DNA of 64,000 bases from a bacterium GBS-1. GTDB taxonomy: Bacteria; Synergistota; GBS-1. How positions within the stretch are numbered: the first letter of the stretch is position 1; each line of letters begins with the position of its first letter. Positions 45,576 through 57,210 of this stretch are shown piece by piece. The stretch lies in assembly GCA_001443005.1 (NCBI GenBank), contig LEKQ01000008.1, positions 26,851 through 90,850 of the forward strand. Direction: 5' to 3'. Made by a program: the position numbers and the translations under genes. The notes under the pieces were generated by a model. That model had not been told where the DNA came from and made no database searches. It saw nothing but the letters and a program-made list of their open reading frames with translations.

Positions 45576-48500
45576 CTATTGATTTTCCTCTAACCACTTT
45601 CTCCAGATTTCGTATTCCAAACCGAATTTTTTCCCTGAGAGTTCTTCAAGCACTTCGGATATTATCTTTTTGTATTTTGGTCTTCAGTCTTAAGTTTTTC
45701 GATAATAACCTCCAAAGCTTTCCTGTTTCTAAAACCTGCAAGAGCCTGTACTGCTGCTCTTTTAACATTCAGGCTCGCGTCGGCAATCATTCCGCTAAGA
45801 AGTTCTATAGCCTTTTCTGGCTCGTGCGTTGCCAACTTTGATATCCCCCAAACAGCCGCTTCCCTTGTTTCTGAATTTTTGTCCCTCAATGATTCACTTA
45901 ACACATTGAACGCCTCTTGACCGCCAATTCTTCCTATTGCTTCTGCCGCCGACCGGCGTATTGTGTAGTCTTTGTCAGCTAAGTGTTTTGCCAAAACTGG
46001 TATAGCTTTTTGGCTTCCAATTTCTCCAAGCGCTTCAATTGCAAACCATCTGACGCTGAAAACCTTGTCGTTTACTGCTTCCATCAACGGTTTGACTACA
46101 GATGTCCCACCAATTTTCTTCAGTGCCTGCACCGTCAACCACCTTACGTTTGGATCCTCATCTTTGAGAAGTTTTTCTATTTCTTCAAGCACACTGAAAT
46201 CACAAACACGGAGCAGTCCTTCTTGAGCTTTGAATCTAACTTCTAAGTCTTCATCTTTTAAAGCCCTGATTAGTAGCTCAACCGACCTTGGAGTGTCTAT
46301 TTTCCAAATTACCTCAACTGCTTTTTTTCTTACCTCAACATCTTTGTCATTAATCGCTACTTCCAATCTATCAAGAACACCCGCATCAGCTAGTTTTCCA
46401 AGCACTTCCAATACGGCTATTTTAACTTCCGAGCTTTCATCATTGAGCATATCCACAAGGGCATCGACTACCGTCTCGTCACCTATCATTCCAAGTGCCT
46501 CTACAACTGTTTTACGAACTTTCCAATCCTTATCTTTTAGAACTTCTATCAATGCATTTGCTGTGCTTGAATCACCTATCTTTCCTAGCGCTTCAGCAGC
46601 AGCTCTTCTTACATAGGAAGCTGGGTCTCTCAACGATTTTATTAACTGGTCAACAATTGACCATCCACCAAATTTTGCAAGTGCTTGAACACTTGCCAGC
46701 CGTACCCACGAATCTTCATCATTCAAGGTTTCGATTAATGCTTCCAAAAGTCCGGGGGTTTGAGAATAGCCTATTGCGTAAAGTGCTTCTGCTGCAGCTT
46801 TTCTAACTGCCGAGTTTTGATCTTTGAGTAGCTTAATGATTTCAGTTACTATTCCTGAGTCTTCTATTTTCTCTTTTTCTGCTATATTTTTTACAGCCTC
46901 AACACCAGCTTTTCGGACTCTCCAATCTTCGTCGTTTATGGCTGTAAGCAAAAATCGCAAAGCTTCTTTCTTTCCTATAGTGTCAAGTACTTGCACAACT
47001 GCTAAGCGTATTTCTATATTTTTGTCTTTCAGTAAATTCCCGACAGCATTTATTAATTGTTCGTTTTGGTATTTTCCAAGAGCTTGTAGTGCCAACAATT
47101 TGATTTCGGCACTTTGGTCATCGAGCATTTGTATAAGAGGGTCAATTGTGCTTTCGTTATGTATATTTATATTTCCTAATGTTTTAACTAACGCCAAACG
47201 CACGCCCAGGTCTTTATCCTTTACTAACTTTGCCAATTCCCCAACTGCTTTTGGGTGCGCAATTTTGCCAAGTGATTCTACCGCCGTCTTACGAACTGCA
47301 GCATCCTCACTTTTTAGAGCTTCGATAAGTGCATCAACTGCCTGAGAATCTTGTGAAAAACCAAGAATTTCCGTAGCCACAAGCCTTACGGAAAGGTTTT
47401 TGTCTTTTAAAAGTTGAATCAACACATCGGTTACAGGAAACCCTGATTTTGTAGCAAGCTGAAGCTCTATCTTTGCACTATTTCTTACGTGATAATCTTC
47501 ATCTTTAAGGGCTTCGGCAAGCAGTTCGTAAGCTTCATGGATATTTGCTTTTCCAACAGAACCAAGCGCTTTAACGGCAGCCTCACGAATAACAAAGTCG
47601 CTATCTTTCAAAGCACGCCTTAGGTATTCTATTGCGTTTGAACTTCCGATTTCTCCTATCGCCCAAATTGCCGCTTTTCTTACTTCAGGTGCTTTATCGT
47701 TTAACATAGCTCCCAGATGCTTTAAAGCGGTTTGTGCTTTTATCTTTCCTAAGGCTTTGACTGCTGATTCTCTCAGGGATTGATTTTTGTCTTTCAGTAG
47801 TTCTATTAATGTTTCTATTGCTTTAGGTGTTTTCATCTCACCAAGCACAAAAATAGCTCGCTGTCGTAGGTCTTCATTTAAACTATCATCACAAGCCATT
47901 CGTATTAAGATTTCCTCATCTTCTTCTTTGAACGCAGCCCCCTTCTTGGAAGGCTCCACCGTCATTTTAGTTGCTTCCGCCCCAAAGGCTGATGAAAAAG
48001 CATTAATAAGTCCTTCAACGGTTGTCAATCCTTCCTGTTGAATTTCTCCTTTTTTGTATTCACCACTAGCTTTGTTGCCCTCAATTGTTAGAACTAATAA
48101 TTCTTGGAGGACTTTTGAGTCTCCAATTTTGCTAAGTGCATCGACAACCGCCATTCTCACACCTTTATCTTTGTCTTTCAGTGCTTCCAAGAGTGCATTT
48201 ACAGTTTTTTTACTTCTTATTAATCCTAGAGCCTCGGCTGCAGCTTTTCTAACATCAACGGAAGGATCTTTCAAAGCTTCTATAATGAAGCTAATTACAA
48301 CTTCATCACCTATCTGCCCAAGTGCTTGGATTGCAGCTTTTCTCACTTCTGGTTCTTTACTTTTCAATGTAGCAACAAGATTGTCAACACATTTTTTGTC
48401 TTTTATTTTTCCAGTTGCTTCAATGGCTGCTAATTTCACAGCAATGTTCTCATCTTCGAATTTTTTGACAAGAAAATCAACGGCTCGTGGGCTTCCAATC

Positions 48501-50275
48501 TCTCCAAGTGCAAAAGCAGCAGATTCCCTAAGTTCTGGATCGCTATCATCTAAAATTTTGATAAGAGTCTCAACCGAACGCTCATCACCCAGTTGACCCA
48601 AAGCCAGTATTGCTGCTTTTCTTACGGAATGTTCTTCTCCAGAATCGATAGCTATATTAATCAATAAATTCAAAGTCCTAATATCACCAATTTTTCCAAG
48701 AGCTTCAACAGCTGCTTTGCGGATGTTTGGATTTTTATCACTTATCATACTTACAATCGCGTCAACTGATTCAAAATCCCTTATGTTCCCAAGAGCTCTT
48801 ATTGCAGCTTCTTTGACTGAGTTCTCTTCTTTTGGATTTTCCAAAATTTCAATGAGCGGTTCCAAAGCCCGGCTATCGCGCAGTTTTCCGAGAGCCTCTG
48901 CAGCTGCCTCTCGAACGCTCGCGATATCGTCTTTGAGCCTTTGTAAAATAGGTTCTACAGTTCGGTAATCACCTATTTTCCCGAGAGCTTCTAGTACTGC
49001 CTTCCTGACGTTTGCAGATGGGTCTTGAAGTAATTCAATAAGTTTTTCAACAGATTCCAAACTTCCCAACCGTCCAAGCGTCTCTGCAGCCGTCATTCTT
49101 ACCCACGAATCTCCATCTCTGAGCGCTTCAATAAGTGCAGGAATAGAAGTTTCATCACCAACAATCTGCAAAGCCTCAACTGCAGCTTTTCTCACTTCTG
49201 ATGATTCGTCCTTGAGCAACTCGACAAGGTATGGTGTGGCAGAGGGATTATTTGTGTTTCCAAGAGCCGTGGCAAGTGCCTTTCTAACTCTCCACTCACT
49301 GTCTTTCAGAGCTATCGAAAGGTATTCAACTGCTTTTTCATGCCCAATACTTCCTATCGCCTGAACCACAGCAAGTCTAATTCCAACATCTTTGTCCACC
49401 AATAGTTTTGAAAGAGGTCCGATAGCTCGTTGGTCTTTTATTTTCTCCAACGCTTGAACAGAGCGCAGTCGAATATTAGGATTTTCGTCGTTTAACGCCT
49501 TGAGCAAAGCTTCAAAAACCGTTTCATTGCTTACATTTGCAAGAATATCAACAATCGCGGACCGAATTCCCGCATCCTTATCTTCTAACAAAAACAGCAC
49601 AGTTTCATCAATAGGAACCCCTGAACGAAGTGCGTTAAAAAGTGCAACCTTGGCAGATGCACGAACAACAGGGTCACCATCTCTCAAAGATAGAACTATC
49701 GGAGGGACCACCTTTGGGTCCTTCATTTTTCCGAGCGTTTCTATGATTAGCTTTTTCAAATCCGAGGGAGAGTTTTGGAGGACTCCAACCAAGGCAGGGA
49801 TAAATTTTGGGTCACTCACATTTCCGATGGCTTTTATCGCTGCTTTCTTTCTGTTGAGATCCTTTCCTTTTAAAACTGCAAAAAGTATATCGCTTCCTTT
49901 TATGTAGGATAATATTTCCAAAACAATTGCCTCAAACTCAAACGTAGGTAGTTGCCATTTTGACTTAGCTGAAAGGTCTATTGTGAATTTTGAACCCCAC
50001 CTGTTCCCCTCTTCTTCGAATGTCACTGTCCCATCAATTTTATTATTTTTTTCTTCAGCTTGTATGATTATTCTGGCATCAAACTGACTTGACTCTTGTC
50101 CAACAACTTTTAAATCACCGTAAGTTTTCAGTAAATCCCTTGCGATTTTAAAATAATCTAACGTATGCTTGCTGAAAATACCAAATGGTTTTTCTCCACC
50201 CTTTTCGGCTGCTATTATTTGGACGGTTCGTATGCTTCTGCTTTTCATATTCTTTTCCTCATCGGAACCACTCAT
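45576..50275 (-). pseudogene. Giant HEAT-repeat protein, frameshifted near its C-terminus
   Basis: About 1,540 residues are read before a stop at 45662. Roughly 40-45 tandem units of about 31 residues follow a consensus like VRKAAVEALGKIGD...LIEALKDED, the PBS-lyase type of HEAT repeat. A unique N-terminal part of about 150 residues and a linker near 770-830 break the series. It has no signal peptide or membrane helix. One missing A in a run at 45667-45671 shifts the frame; restored, it continues IISEVLEELSGKK and ends ..WRKWLEENQ at 45576. The ATG at 50275 follows GGGAG. Such solenoids bind protein partners; the partner is unknown. Divergent from the nuclease gene. Confidence 0.82.
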
Positions 50276-50424
50276 ATAAATCATCTCCCAGAATTTTGAG
50301 ATGAAGCTATCTTGAACCAAATGTACTAACACTTTGTCTGGATTAGGGAAACTAATTTAGTAATACTATTTTACCATGATTGCTTGGGAAAGATGATTTT
50401 TAAAAATAGAATACCAAGACGTGC

Positions 50425-50430
50425 TATAAT
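50425..50430 (+). promoter_or_regulatory. Extended -10 promoter element of the EVE-nuclease gene
   Basis: GTGCTATAATTT carries a TGn extension and a TATAAT about 50 bases ahead of the ATG. No clear -35 is seen. The same wording occurs before potD at 61.33 kb. Confidence 0.5.
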
Positions 50431-50479
50431 TTAAGTAAACAGTTGTTTTATTCTCGTAACACTTTAGGGGGTTAACCAC

Positions 50480-51496
50480 ATGCTGGATCCGCGATATTAT
50501 CTTATATCCGTTTCAAACAAAGAAAATCTAGATCTCTGTATAAAATACAATCTTGCAGGATTTCCCAGCAGTCGAAATGGTCTTTGGACATTCTTAGATA
50601 TTGATGTTGGGGATTACGTTAGTTTTCTGTATGGTGCTCGAGTTAAAAACCTTTATAAGGTAATAAGGAAGATCGCATACAAAAATGCAGAGAGTCTTCC
50701 ACCATGGAAGCCAATAACTTTCAGAGAATCTGGTAATACATACACATTTCCGTATCGGTTAGAGTTAAAACTCGAACGTGAATTTGACGAAAGTATGGTA
50801 CGTCCGGAATTTGCGTATGTTGCAGAAGATCTTTTGCTTAGAGGCGGGTATAGGAAAACTCATTTTCAGGCCGATGCGACAACTTTATCATACGTCTCAA
50901 CCTTGGGTAGATCTACACAAGAATTAATCAAAAGTAAAATTCCCGATACGCTTAAATTTGCTGATTTAGAATTTGTTCCTAAGATTCTCTTTTCCAACGC
51001 AGATTCAGATTACGAAGATAGCAATTACACTGTAACAAAATTCAACGAAAATATCCTACAATCTTTGCTTAAAAGAAAACTTAATTCCATACTCAAAGAT
51101 GTTCTGAGATATTTTGGGTCAGATAAAAACCCGGACGAGTTTGAAATTCTCAGTGAAAAGGCTTTATCAAGAGGTTTTATAGATTTGTTTATTAAACTCA
51201 AGCATCCCGTTGGAAAGAACCAATACATACTGGTGGAAGTCAAAGACAGGAAAGCAAGTAGCAAGGATTTTGAACAAATAACAGAATATATAAAGGATTT
51301 TGACAAAGAAGGAGAGTTATTAGGTGGCATAGTTATTGCGTCAGGTTTTCCAAGTAAAGGTAAGTTAGACGCACTAAATATTCTGAGAGTGAAATTCTTT
51401 TTCCGTAACCTCGACGAGAGTAAAGAATACTGTTATCAAGATTTGCTTGACAAATTAGAACTTACTATTGTTGAGAATGATGCAACCCTATTTTAA
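50480..51496 (+). CDS. EVE-domain/PD-(D/E)XK nuclease fusion
   Basis: 338 residues. Residues 1-115 read like an EVE/PUA-type domain: RYYLISVSNKENLDLC, AGFPSSRNGLWTFLDIDVGDYVSFLYG and FPYRLEL. EVE domains bind modified bases in DNA or RNA. Residues about 185-330 resemble a NucS/Mrr-like nuclease: E226, then GFIDLFIK (D235), LVEVKDRK (E253, K255) and DFEQITEYI (Q266), the PD-(D/E)XK pattern. The simplest reading is a modification-dependent restriction nuclease. It is preceded by AGGGGG and is divergent from the HEAT gene. Both domain calls are from pattern only. Confidence 0.62.
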   Translation: MLDPRYYLISVSNKENLDLCIKYNLAGFPSSRNGLWTFLDIDVGDYVSFLYGARVKNLYKVIRKIAYKNAESLPPWKPITFRESGNTYTFPYRLELKLEREFDESMVRPEFAYVAEDLLLRGGYRKTHFQADATTLSYVSTLGRSTQELIKSKIPDTLKFADLEFVPKILFSNADSDYEDSNYTVTKFNENILQSLLKRKLNSILKDVLRYFGSDKNPDEFEILSEKALSRGFIDLFIKLKHPVGKNQYILVEVKDRKASSKDFEQITEYIKDFDKEGELLGGIVIASGFPSKGKLDALNILRVKFFFRNLDESKEYCYQDLLDKLELTIVENDATLF

Positions 51497-51517
51497 AGGT
51501 GAAGGAGGTCAAGGGGT

Positions 51518-52077
51518 ATGAAAAAGTTATTCAAGTTTTCAACAGCGACGGTTGTTGCATCTGGTATTGGTGCTGCGATTTTTATGCTTTTGTTTATGTT
51601 CGTGAAGATTCCTTCTCCAGTTCCTCAAACAAGTTTCATGACCGCCTATGGATTCGCCCTTTTCATCGCAACCCTTTATGGTCCTATAGCAGGAGGACTC
51701 TCAGCATTCATTGGTCATGCCCTTAGTGACGCTATCCAATACGGCTCTCCGTGGTGGAGTTGGGTCATCGCAAGTGGTATCGCAGGTTTCATATATGGTT
51801 TGTCATATAAGTTTACAAACATTGAAGAGGGCGAGTTTACAGGTAAAGACATTTTAAAAGTAAAGTTTTCCAAATTATTGGAAACGTTATCGCTTGGCTA
51901 ATTGTTGCCCCTGTACTTGATATCGTTATATACGCCGAGCCAGCTGATAAGGTCTTCATCCAAGGTGTAGCTGCTACAATAATGAATATTATCAGTGCCG
52001 GTGTCATCGGAACACTTTTACTCATAGCCTACGTAGCGACAAAACCAAAGAAAGGAAGCTTGAAGAAAGAAGAATAA
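51518..52077 (+). pseudogene. ECF transporter S component (UPF0397-like), frameshifted
   Basis: About 186 codons if corrected. The first frame gives GIGAAIFMLLFMFVKIPSP, YGPIAGGLSAFIGHALSD and YGSPWWSWVIASGIAGF, close to UPF0397/ECF S proteins with five or six helices. At TTTT (51866-51869) one T seems lost; the other frame continues [20 protein letters not shown] to a stop at 52077. The S component sets the substrate of the transporter. The cobalamin genes nearby suggest cobalamin or a precursor, but riboflavin or another vitamin is possible. Confidence 0.75.
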
Positions 52078-52121
52078 AACTTTTGATTTCAGAAATCTAA
52101 TAGTTGGAGGAATATGATTAA

Positions 52122-53891
52122 ATGAACAACAACGTTAGTAACATCGAACCAGTTATCGAATTCAATAATTTTTCGTTCAGGTACCATGTCCAGTCAGAAC
52201 CTACTTTGCAGGACATAAACTTAAAGATTTATCCCGGGCAGAAGGCAGTAATTCTTGGACCGAGCGGTTCTGGAAAGAGTACACTTGTCCACTGTCTTAA
52301 CGGTTTAATACCTTTTGCCTACAAGGGTGAAATAAAGGGAAGTTTGAAAGTCAAGGGTGTCGAAACACGCACCCTTGACATTTTCAAGCTATCAAAGATT
52401 GTGGGAACTGTTCTACAAGATACCGACGCCCAATTCGTTGGGCTCACCGTTGGTGAAGATATAGCCTTTGCACTCGAAAACGACTGTGTTCCACCTCAAG
52501 AGATGAAAAAAAAGGTTGAAGAAGCCGCAAAGATGGTTGGTATGGAGAAATTTTTGAATCATTCTCCTTTTGAATTATCTGGAGGACAAAAGCAAAGGAC
52601 TACAATAGCAGGTGTGTTGGTAGATAATGTTGATGTGCTTTTATTTGACGAACCTTTGGCAAACTTGGATCCAGCAACAGCAAAGAGAGCAATGGAAATT
52701 ATAGACGATCTACACAGGAAGACGGGAAAAACAATTATCATTGTTGAGCATCGACTTGAAGATGTTCTACATATAGAAGTTGACCGTGTAATTGTATTAA
52801 AAGATGGTAAAATCATTGCTGACTTGCATCCTCATGAACTTATGGTAAGCGACATTCTCAAAGGAGCAGGTTTGAGAGAACCGCTCTATGTTTCAGCTCT
52901 AAAATACGCAGGAGTAAACGTATCGGTTTCTATCAAACCTGGTTATATAAAAACGCTTGAGTTAAAAGAAGAAGATAAACGAAAGATTGTAAATTGGTTC
53001 GGCACCACGAACGATACTGGAGCAGATGGGAAAGCTTTTAGCTCGGAGCCAATACTAAAAGTTGAGAATTTGAACTTTTCATATGAGAAAAATAAACCTG
53101 TCTTGAAGAATATAAACCTTGAAATCAGAGAAGGAGAGATGGTTTCGATAGTTGGTAAAAATGGGGCAGGTAAATCTACGTTTGCGAAAGTGCTATGCGG
53201 GTTTGTCAAGGAAGATTCCGGAACCATAACTTACAAAGGTAGAAAATTGAACGATATGACTATCAAAGAGCGCGCTGAAATTATAGGGTTTGTGATGCAA
53301 AACCCCAATCAGATGATCACAAAAGCTATAGTATACGACGAAATAGCCCTTGGACTTCGGTTGAGGAAGGTTCCTGAAGATAGGATCAAGGAAAAGGTCT
53401 CGGAAGTTGCGGAAATATGTGGTCTTAAACCATTTCTTTCATGACCTATTTCCGCATTGAGTTATGGACAGAAAAAACGTGTTACAATCGCTTCTATCCT
53501 TGTTCTTGATCCAGATATAATTATTCTTGACGAGCCAACCGCAGGACAAGATTTTAAGCATTACTCAGAAATTATGGAATTTCTAGCATACCTTAATTCT
53601 CTGGGAAAGACTATAATTCTAATAACCCATGACATGCATTTAATCATGGAATACACAGATAGAGCTATAGTTTTTGCAGATGGAGAAATCATAGCAAGTG
53701 CTGAACCGTCGGAAATTCTAACCAATATGGAAGTAATTGAAAAAGCAAATCTGAAAGAAACCTCACTTTATCAGCTTTCGCAGTTAGTAGGTATTGAAAA
53801 TCCCTCTAAATTTGTCAAACACTTCATCAATTATGACAGGATGGTGAGGAATAGCCGTGCAGGAGAAGTTGATACTTTACACTTCAGATGA
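52122..53891 (+). pseudogene. Double ECF-type ABC ATPase with an in-frame TGA
   Basis: About 589 codons with two fused ABC domains. Domain 1 has GPSGSGKST, ELSGGQKQRTTIAGVL and VLLFDEPLANLD. Domain 2 has GKNGAGKST and, after the stop, [14 protein letters not shown] and [16 protein letters not shown] at 53442-53444 splits domain 2 just before its signature motif. The frame is unbroken on both sides (..KPFLS stop PISALSYGQ), and Trp (TGG) is the expected codon. It energises the S and T components. The lesion is either real decay or a base error; a downstream fragment alone could not hydrolyse ATP. Confidence 0.85.
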
Positions 53892-54690
53892 AACAATCAT
53901 CCACAGACTCTCTGGTTTGACAAAGCTTATATCCTTTTTGCTATTAACATCAGCGGTCATGTATACTTATGATATCAGAGTCATTAGTGGTATTTTGGTA
54001 TTTTCGTTCTTTTTGATGCGAGTAGCAAAAATCAAGTTTGCAAGAGTCAAACTCATGTTTGCATATGTTTTTGCATTCCTCGTGGTAAATGAAATAATTA
54101 CATTCCTCTTTGCACCTACAGAAGGTGTAAAAATCTTTGGAACAGAGCATCTGCTTTTTTACATTTCTAAGAACTACCCGGTAACCTTGGAACAGATCTT
54201 TTATCAAACGACGAAGTTCTTAAAATACATTTCTGTCATACCACTTGGTATGATTTTCCTATTCACAACAAATCCAAGCGAACTGGCATCTTCACTTAAT
54301 AGGATCGGTGTTAATTACAAAATTGCATATTCTTTCGCACTTACGCTTAGGTATTTCCCTGATATTCAAAGAGCATACACGGACATAAGCCTTGCGCAAC
54401 AAGCAAGAGGCATTGATTTGTCCTACAAAGCAAAGCTTAAAGACAGATTCAAGTATGCTTTATTAATACTCATACCTTTAATTCTCTCCAGCCTTGAGCG
54501 TGTTGAAAAGATAAGTAATGCAATGGATCTGAGAGGATTTGGCAAATACAAAAAGCGCACATGGTATACTACAAAGAAATTCACGTTTGAAGACTATATT
54601 ACGCTTGGAATATCTGGATTGATATTGTTCATATCTATAGCTGTTGGAGTATTTGTGAACAATGGAAGGTTTTATAATCCTTTCTTGTGA
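53857..54690 (+). CDS. ECF transporter T component
   Basis: 277 residues with several membrane helices. The T-component signatures are [18 protein letters not shown] (Ala-Arg-Gly coupling helix) and [19 protein letters not shown] (the second). These helices contact the two ATPase domains. It begins inside the end of the ATPase gene, so the three ECF genes form one operon, converging on cobO. Confidence 0.88.
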   Translation: MQEKLILYTSDETIIHRLSGLTKLISFLLLTSAVMYTYDIRVISGILVFSFFLMRVAKIKFARVKLMFAYVFAFLVVNEIITFLFAPTEGVKIFGTEHLLFYISKNYPVTLEQIFYQTTKFLKYISVIPLGMIFLFTTNPSELASSLNRIGVNYKIAYSFALTLRYFPDIQRAYTDISLAQQARGIDLSYKAKLKDRFKYALLILIPLILSSLERVEKISNAMDLRGFGKYKKRTWYTTKKFTFEDYITLGISGLILFISIAVGVFVNNGRFYNPFL

Positions 54691-54702
54691 AATCCTAATA
54701 GC

Positions 54703-55239
54703 TCAATATTCAATCCCTTCCCTTGCAAGAACACCTTTTTGGTAATAATGCTTGATTTCTCTCATTTCGGTTACTAAATCTGCAATATCGATGAATTCTT
54801 GGGGAGCGTATCTACCAGTTAGAATGATTTCCACATGTTCAGGTTTGGTTTCCAAAATTTCCACCACATCTGCTGGCTGGAAGAGTTTGTAGTAGACAGC
54901 AACATTCACTTCGTCCATAACGACCATGTCGTATTCTCCGGACCTGATAATTCTTGCTATCTTTTCAAGTCCTTGCCTTGCCAATTTGATGCCTTCTTCG
55001 GTAGGCGAGTTGAAAATAAAGCAATCTCGTCCGTATTGTTCAATTACCAAATTTGGCAGATATTTCGGTGCATCAAGTTCACTATATCTCATACCTTTTA
55101 TAAACTGCCCAATGTATACCTTCTTACCTGCACACACCGCTCTCAATGCCAAACCAAAAGCTGCTGTTGTTTTTCCCTTCCCGTTACCTGTGTAAACTTG
55201 GATATAGCCTTTTTGGAGTCTTTCTACTGGTTTATCCAT
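54703..55239 (-). CDS. cobO: Cob(I)alamin adenosyltransferase, CobO type
   Basis: About 178 residues. The P-loop is VYTGNGKGKTTAAFGLALRA near residues 12-30, with MVVMDEVNVAVYY as Walker B and LVTEMREIKHYYQKGVLAREGIEY at the end, where the family usually has ..H.Y..G..A..GIE. It transfers the adenosyl group from ATP to Co(I) corrinoids. The ATG at 55239 follows AAGGAG. Last gene of the cobalamin operon. Confidence 0.92.
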   Translation of the reverse strand: MDKPVERLQKGYIQVYTGNGKGKTTAAFGLALRAVCAGKKVYIGQFIKGMRYSELDAPKYLPNLVIEQYGRDCFIFNSPTEEGIKLARQGLEKIARIIRSGEYDMVVMDEVNVAVYYKLFQPADVVEILETKPEHVEIILTGRYAPQEFIDIADLVTEMREIKHYYQKGVLAREGIEY

Positions 55240-56285
55240 CTTTTCATCTCCTTCCACCAAAGTATAAGAAATTTCAATATCTTTTCGTTGTGTTCTGGCT
55301 TTTTCAACCCAATTCGGACACTATCATTTATTCCAAAATCGAACATCTCCCTTGCATGCATGCGTTCTTCGTTCAGCTTGGCGATGAATTTTTTTACATC
55401 ACCTACTTTGACAACGATGTAATTTGTGAGTGATAAGAAATAAATAAATTCAGAGAATCTTTCTCTTTGCTCAGCAAAATATTGTTGAGTTTGTCTCACA
55501 AAGTTTTCGTATTTCTCTTTATTTTCCATTATCGCTTCCAAAAGAGTATACCCATCCCCACCTATCGCCCACGGTATGCGGTATTTCTCAAACAATTCTT
55601 TAAATTGAACTGATTTCACATACCCAACTCTCACACCTGGCAATCCCAGAATTTTCGTGAAGCTTCGGATAACAATTAAGTTCGGATATATCCTTTCATC
55701 CAATTCTATCCTCAGTTTTTCAGGCACAAAGTCTATAAACGCCTCGTCGATAACAAATATCACATCGGTTCCATATTTGCTCAGCGACCATTCAAGCAAA
55801 ATAGAGTAATCTTTGTATATACCTGTCGGATTGTTTGGGTTTCCTGTAATCACAATTATTTTCTTGTGCTTTTTTAATCTACTTGCTGTAGTTTCTAAAA
55901 TATTTTTTAAAATATCAAGTTCGATTTCTCTTGCCTCAACGTAATTAACTTTTATAATCTCCTTTGCTTTGAACGTTGCAACCCTTTCGTATTCCGTGTA
56001 ATTTGGAGTAGGTATTATTACATGTGCGTCTTCCATTAATGTCCAACCAAGGATATGAAACGCCTCGGTTGCACCGCTAATGATTACACTGTTGCTTCCA
56101 AAGTGTTTTCTAAAATCCTCTTCAATCCATTCCACGTATGTATATCTTCTTAGGTTTTGTAGTTTTTTCCCCAGCACTTGAAGAATAAATTCAGGCACAA
56201 AAGGGTTCACAGAGATTGAAAAATCTAAGATATCTTCATCTTTTATACCACCGTGAAATTTGTGGAAATTATTTGCACCATTCAA
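55224..56285 (-). CDS. cobD: L-threonine-O-3-phosphate decarboxylase (CobD)
   Basis: 353 residues of the class I aminotransferase fold. FHGGIKDEDILDFSISVNPF at the N-terminus, ITGNPNNPTGIYKDYSIL, and the PLP-lysine segment RSFTKILGLPGVRVGYV are seen. It makes aminopropanol phosphate for the nucleotide loop. A histidinol-phosphate aminotransferase looks similar; the place between cbiB and cobO makes CobD much more likely. Confidence 0.88.
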   Translation of the reverse strand: MNGANNFHKFHGGIKDEDILDFSISVNPFVPEFILQVLGKKLQNLRRYTYVEWIEEDFRKHFGSNSVIISGATEAFHILGWTLMEDAHVIIPTPNYTEYERVATFKAKEIIKVNYVEAREIELDILKNILETTASRLKKHKKIIVITGNPNNPTGIYKDYSILLEWSLSKYGTDVIFVIDEAFIDFVPEKLRIELDERIYPNLIVIRSFTKILGLPGVRVGYVKSVQFKELFEKYRIPWAIGGDGYTLLEAIMENKEKYENFVRQTQQYFAEQRERFSEFIYFLSLTNYIVVKVGDVKKFIAKLNEERMHAREMFDFGINDSVRIGLKKPEHNEKILKFLILWWKEMKRWINQ

Positions 56286-56286
56286 T

Positions 56287-57204
56287 TCATTTCACCACCG
56301 CTGTTAGTATTATCGTTGTGAATATGATAATCGCAGTAACCTTTTTATACAATTCAAGTGCTTTTCTGATATCTTCTTTTTCAGGTATCTTTCCCTCAAG
56401 TTTGTAATATCCTATCTTTTCGAACCCGAGTTTTAGCACACCCGCAAAAGCACTCATTGGATACATCGCGTTAATCTTTATCGCTCCGTATTTTAAGATG
56501 TATTTCCAAGAATTGACTGGATTGAAGAGTGAAATCACAAAAGCTGTAACCCTTGATGGGACGATGTTAAGCAAATCGTCAAATCTTGCTGGGAATTTCC
56601 CAAACCATTCGTATTTTTCGTTCCTATATCCAAAGAGGGCATCGTATGTGTTTACTACCCTGTAGATAACAGCACCGGGAAGTCCAAAGAGCAGATAATA
56701 AAACAACGGACCAGTTATGCTATCTGAGATATTCTCAGCCAAGCTCTCTATCGCAGCAGAGTAAAGGTGAGCTTTATCAAGCTTTGACACGTCCCGAGAA
56801 ACAATAAATGAAACGTTCTTTCTCAAAAGTTCTACATCATCTGTGTAACATCTTGCAACATGCTCATACAAGCTTCGGATAGAAAACGTAGACTTGAGCA
56901 AGTAAATTGCAACCAGAAAACCTAGGATTTGTGCAACTTTGTTGTCACTTTTTGATATAACTAGGAGTGATGTGCTTATCACCAGAAAAAGCACAATTTC
57001 GATAGTCAGCGCTATCATGCCAAAGATAAACTTGGCGAAATTACTTTTTTCAGGCTTGTTGAGTTTTTTGTCAAACCATTTACCAACGAATCCCATGTAA
57101 ACAACAGGATGAATTTTGGTAGGATATTCACCAAAAAGCAGATCGTATACTATGGCAAAAAGTAAAGCAAAAAGTTCTTTGGGAAGAAAAATTGTATCCG
57201 ACAC
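56287..57204 (-). CDS. cbiB: Adenosylcobinamide-phosphate synthase
   Basis: 305 residues with several membrane helices. Typical blocks are YDLLFGEYPTKIHPVVYMG, SAAIESLAENISDSITGPLFYYLLFGLPGAVIYRVVNT (read in part) and RFDDLLNIVPSRVTAF. It attaches aminopropanol phosphate to adenosylcobyric acid. The start is a GTG at 57204, just downstream of the short cbiP. Confidence 0.93.
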   Translation of the reverse strand: MSDTIFLPKELFALLFAIVYDLLFGEYPTKIHPVVYMGFVGKWFDKKLNKPEKSNFAKFIFGMIALTIEIVLFLVISTSLLVISKSDNKVAQILGFLVAIYLLKSTFSIRSLYEHVARCYTDDVELLRKNVSFIVSRDVSKLDKAHLYSAAIESLAENISDSITGPLFYYLLFGLPGAVIYRVVNTYDALFGYRNEKYEWFGKFPARFDDLLNIVPSRVTAFVISLFNPVNSWKYILKYGAIKINAMYPMSAFAGVLKLGFEKIGYYKLEGKIPEKEDIRKALELYKKVTAIIIFTTIILTAVVK

Positions 57205-57210
57205 TTATCT

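Noticed and set aside
45319..45582. Open frame of 87 codons on the plus strand
   Set aside because: No ribosome site, no family-like sequence, and it overlaps the restored end of the HEAT gene on the other strand.
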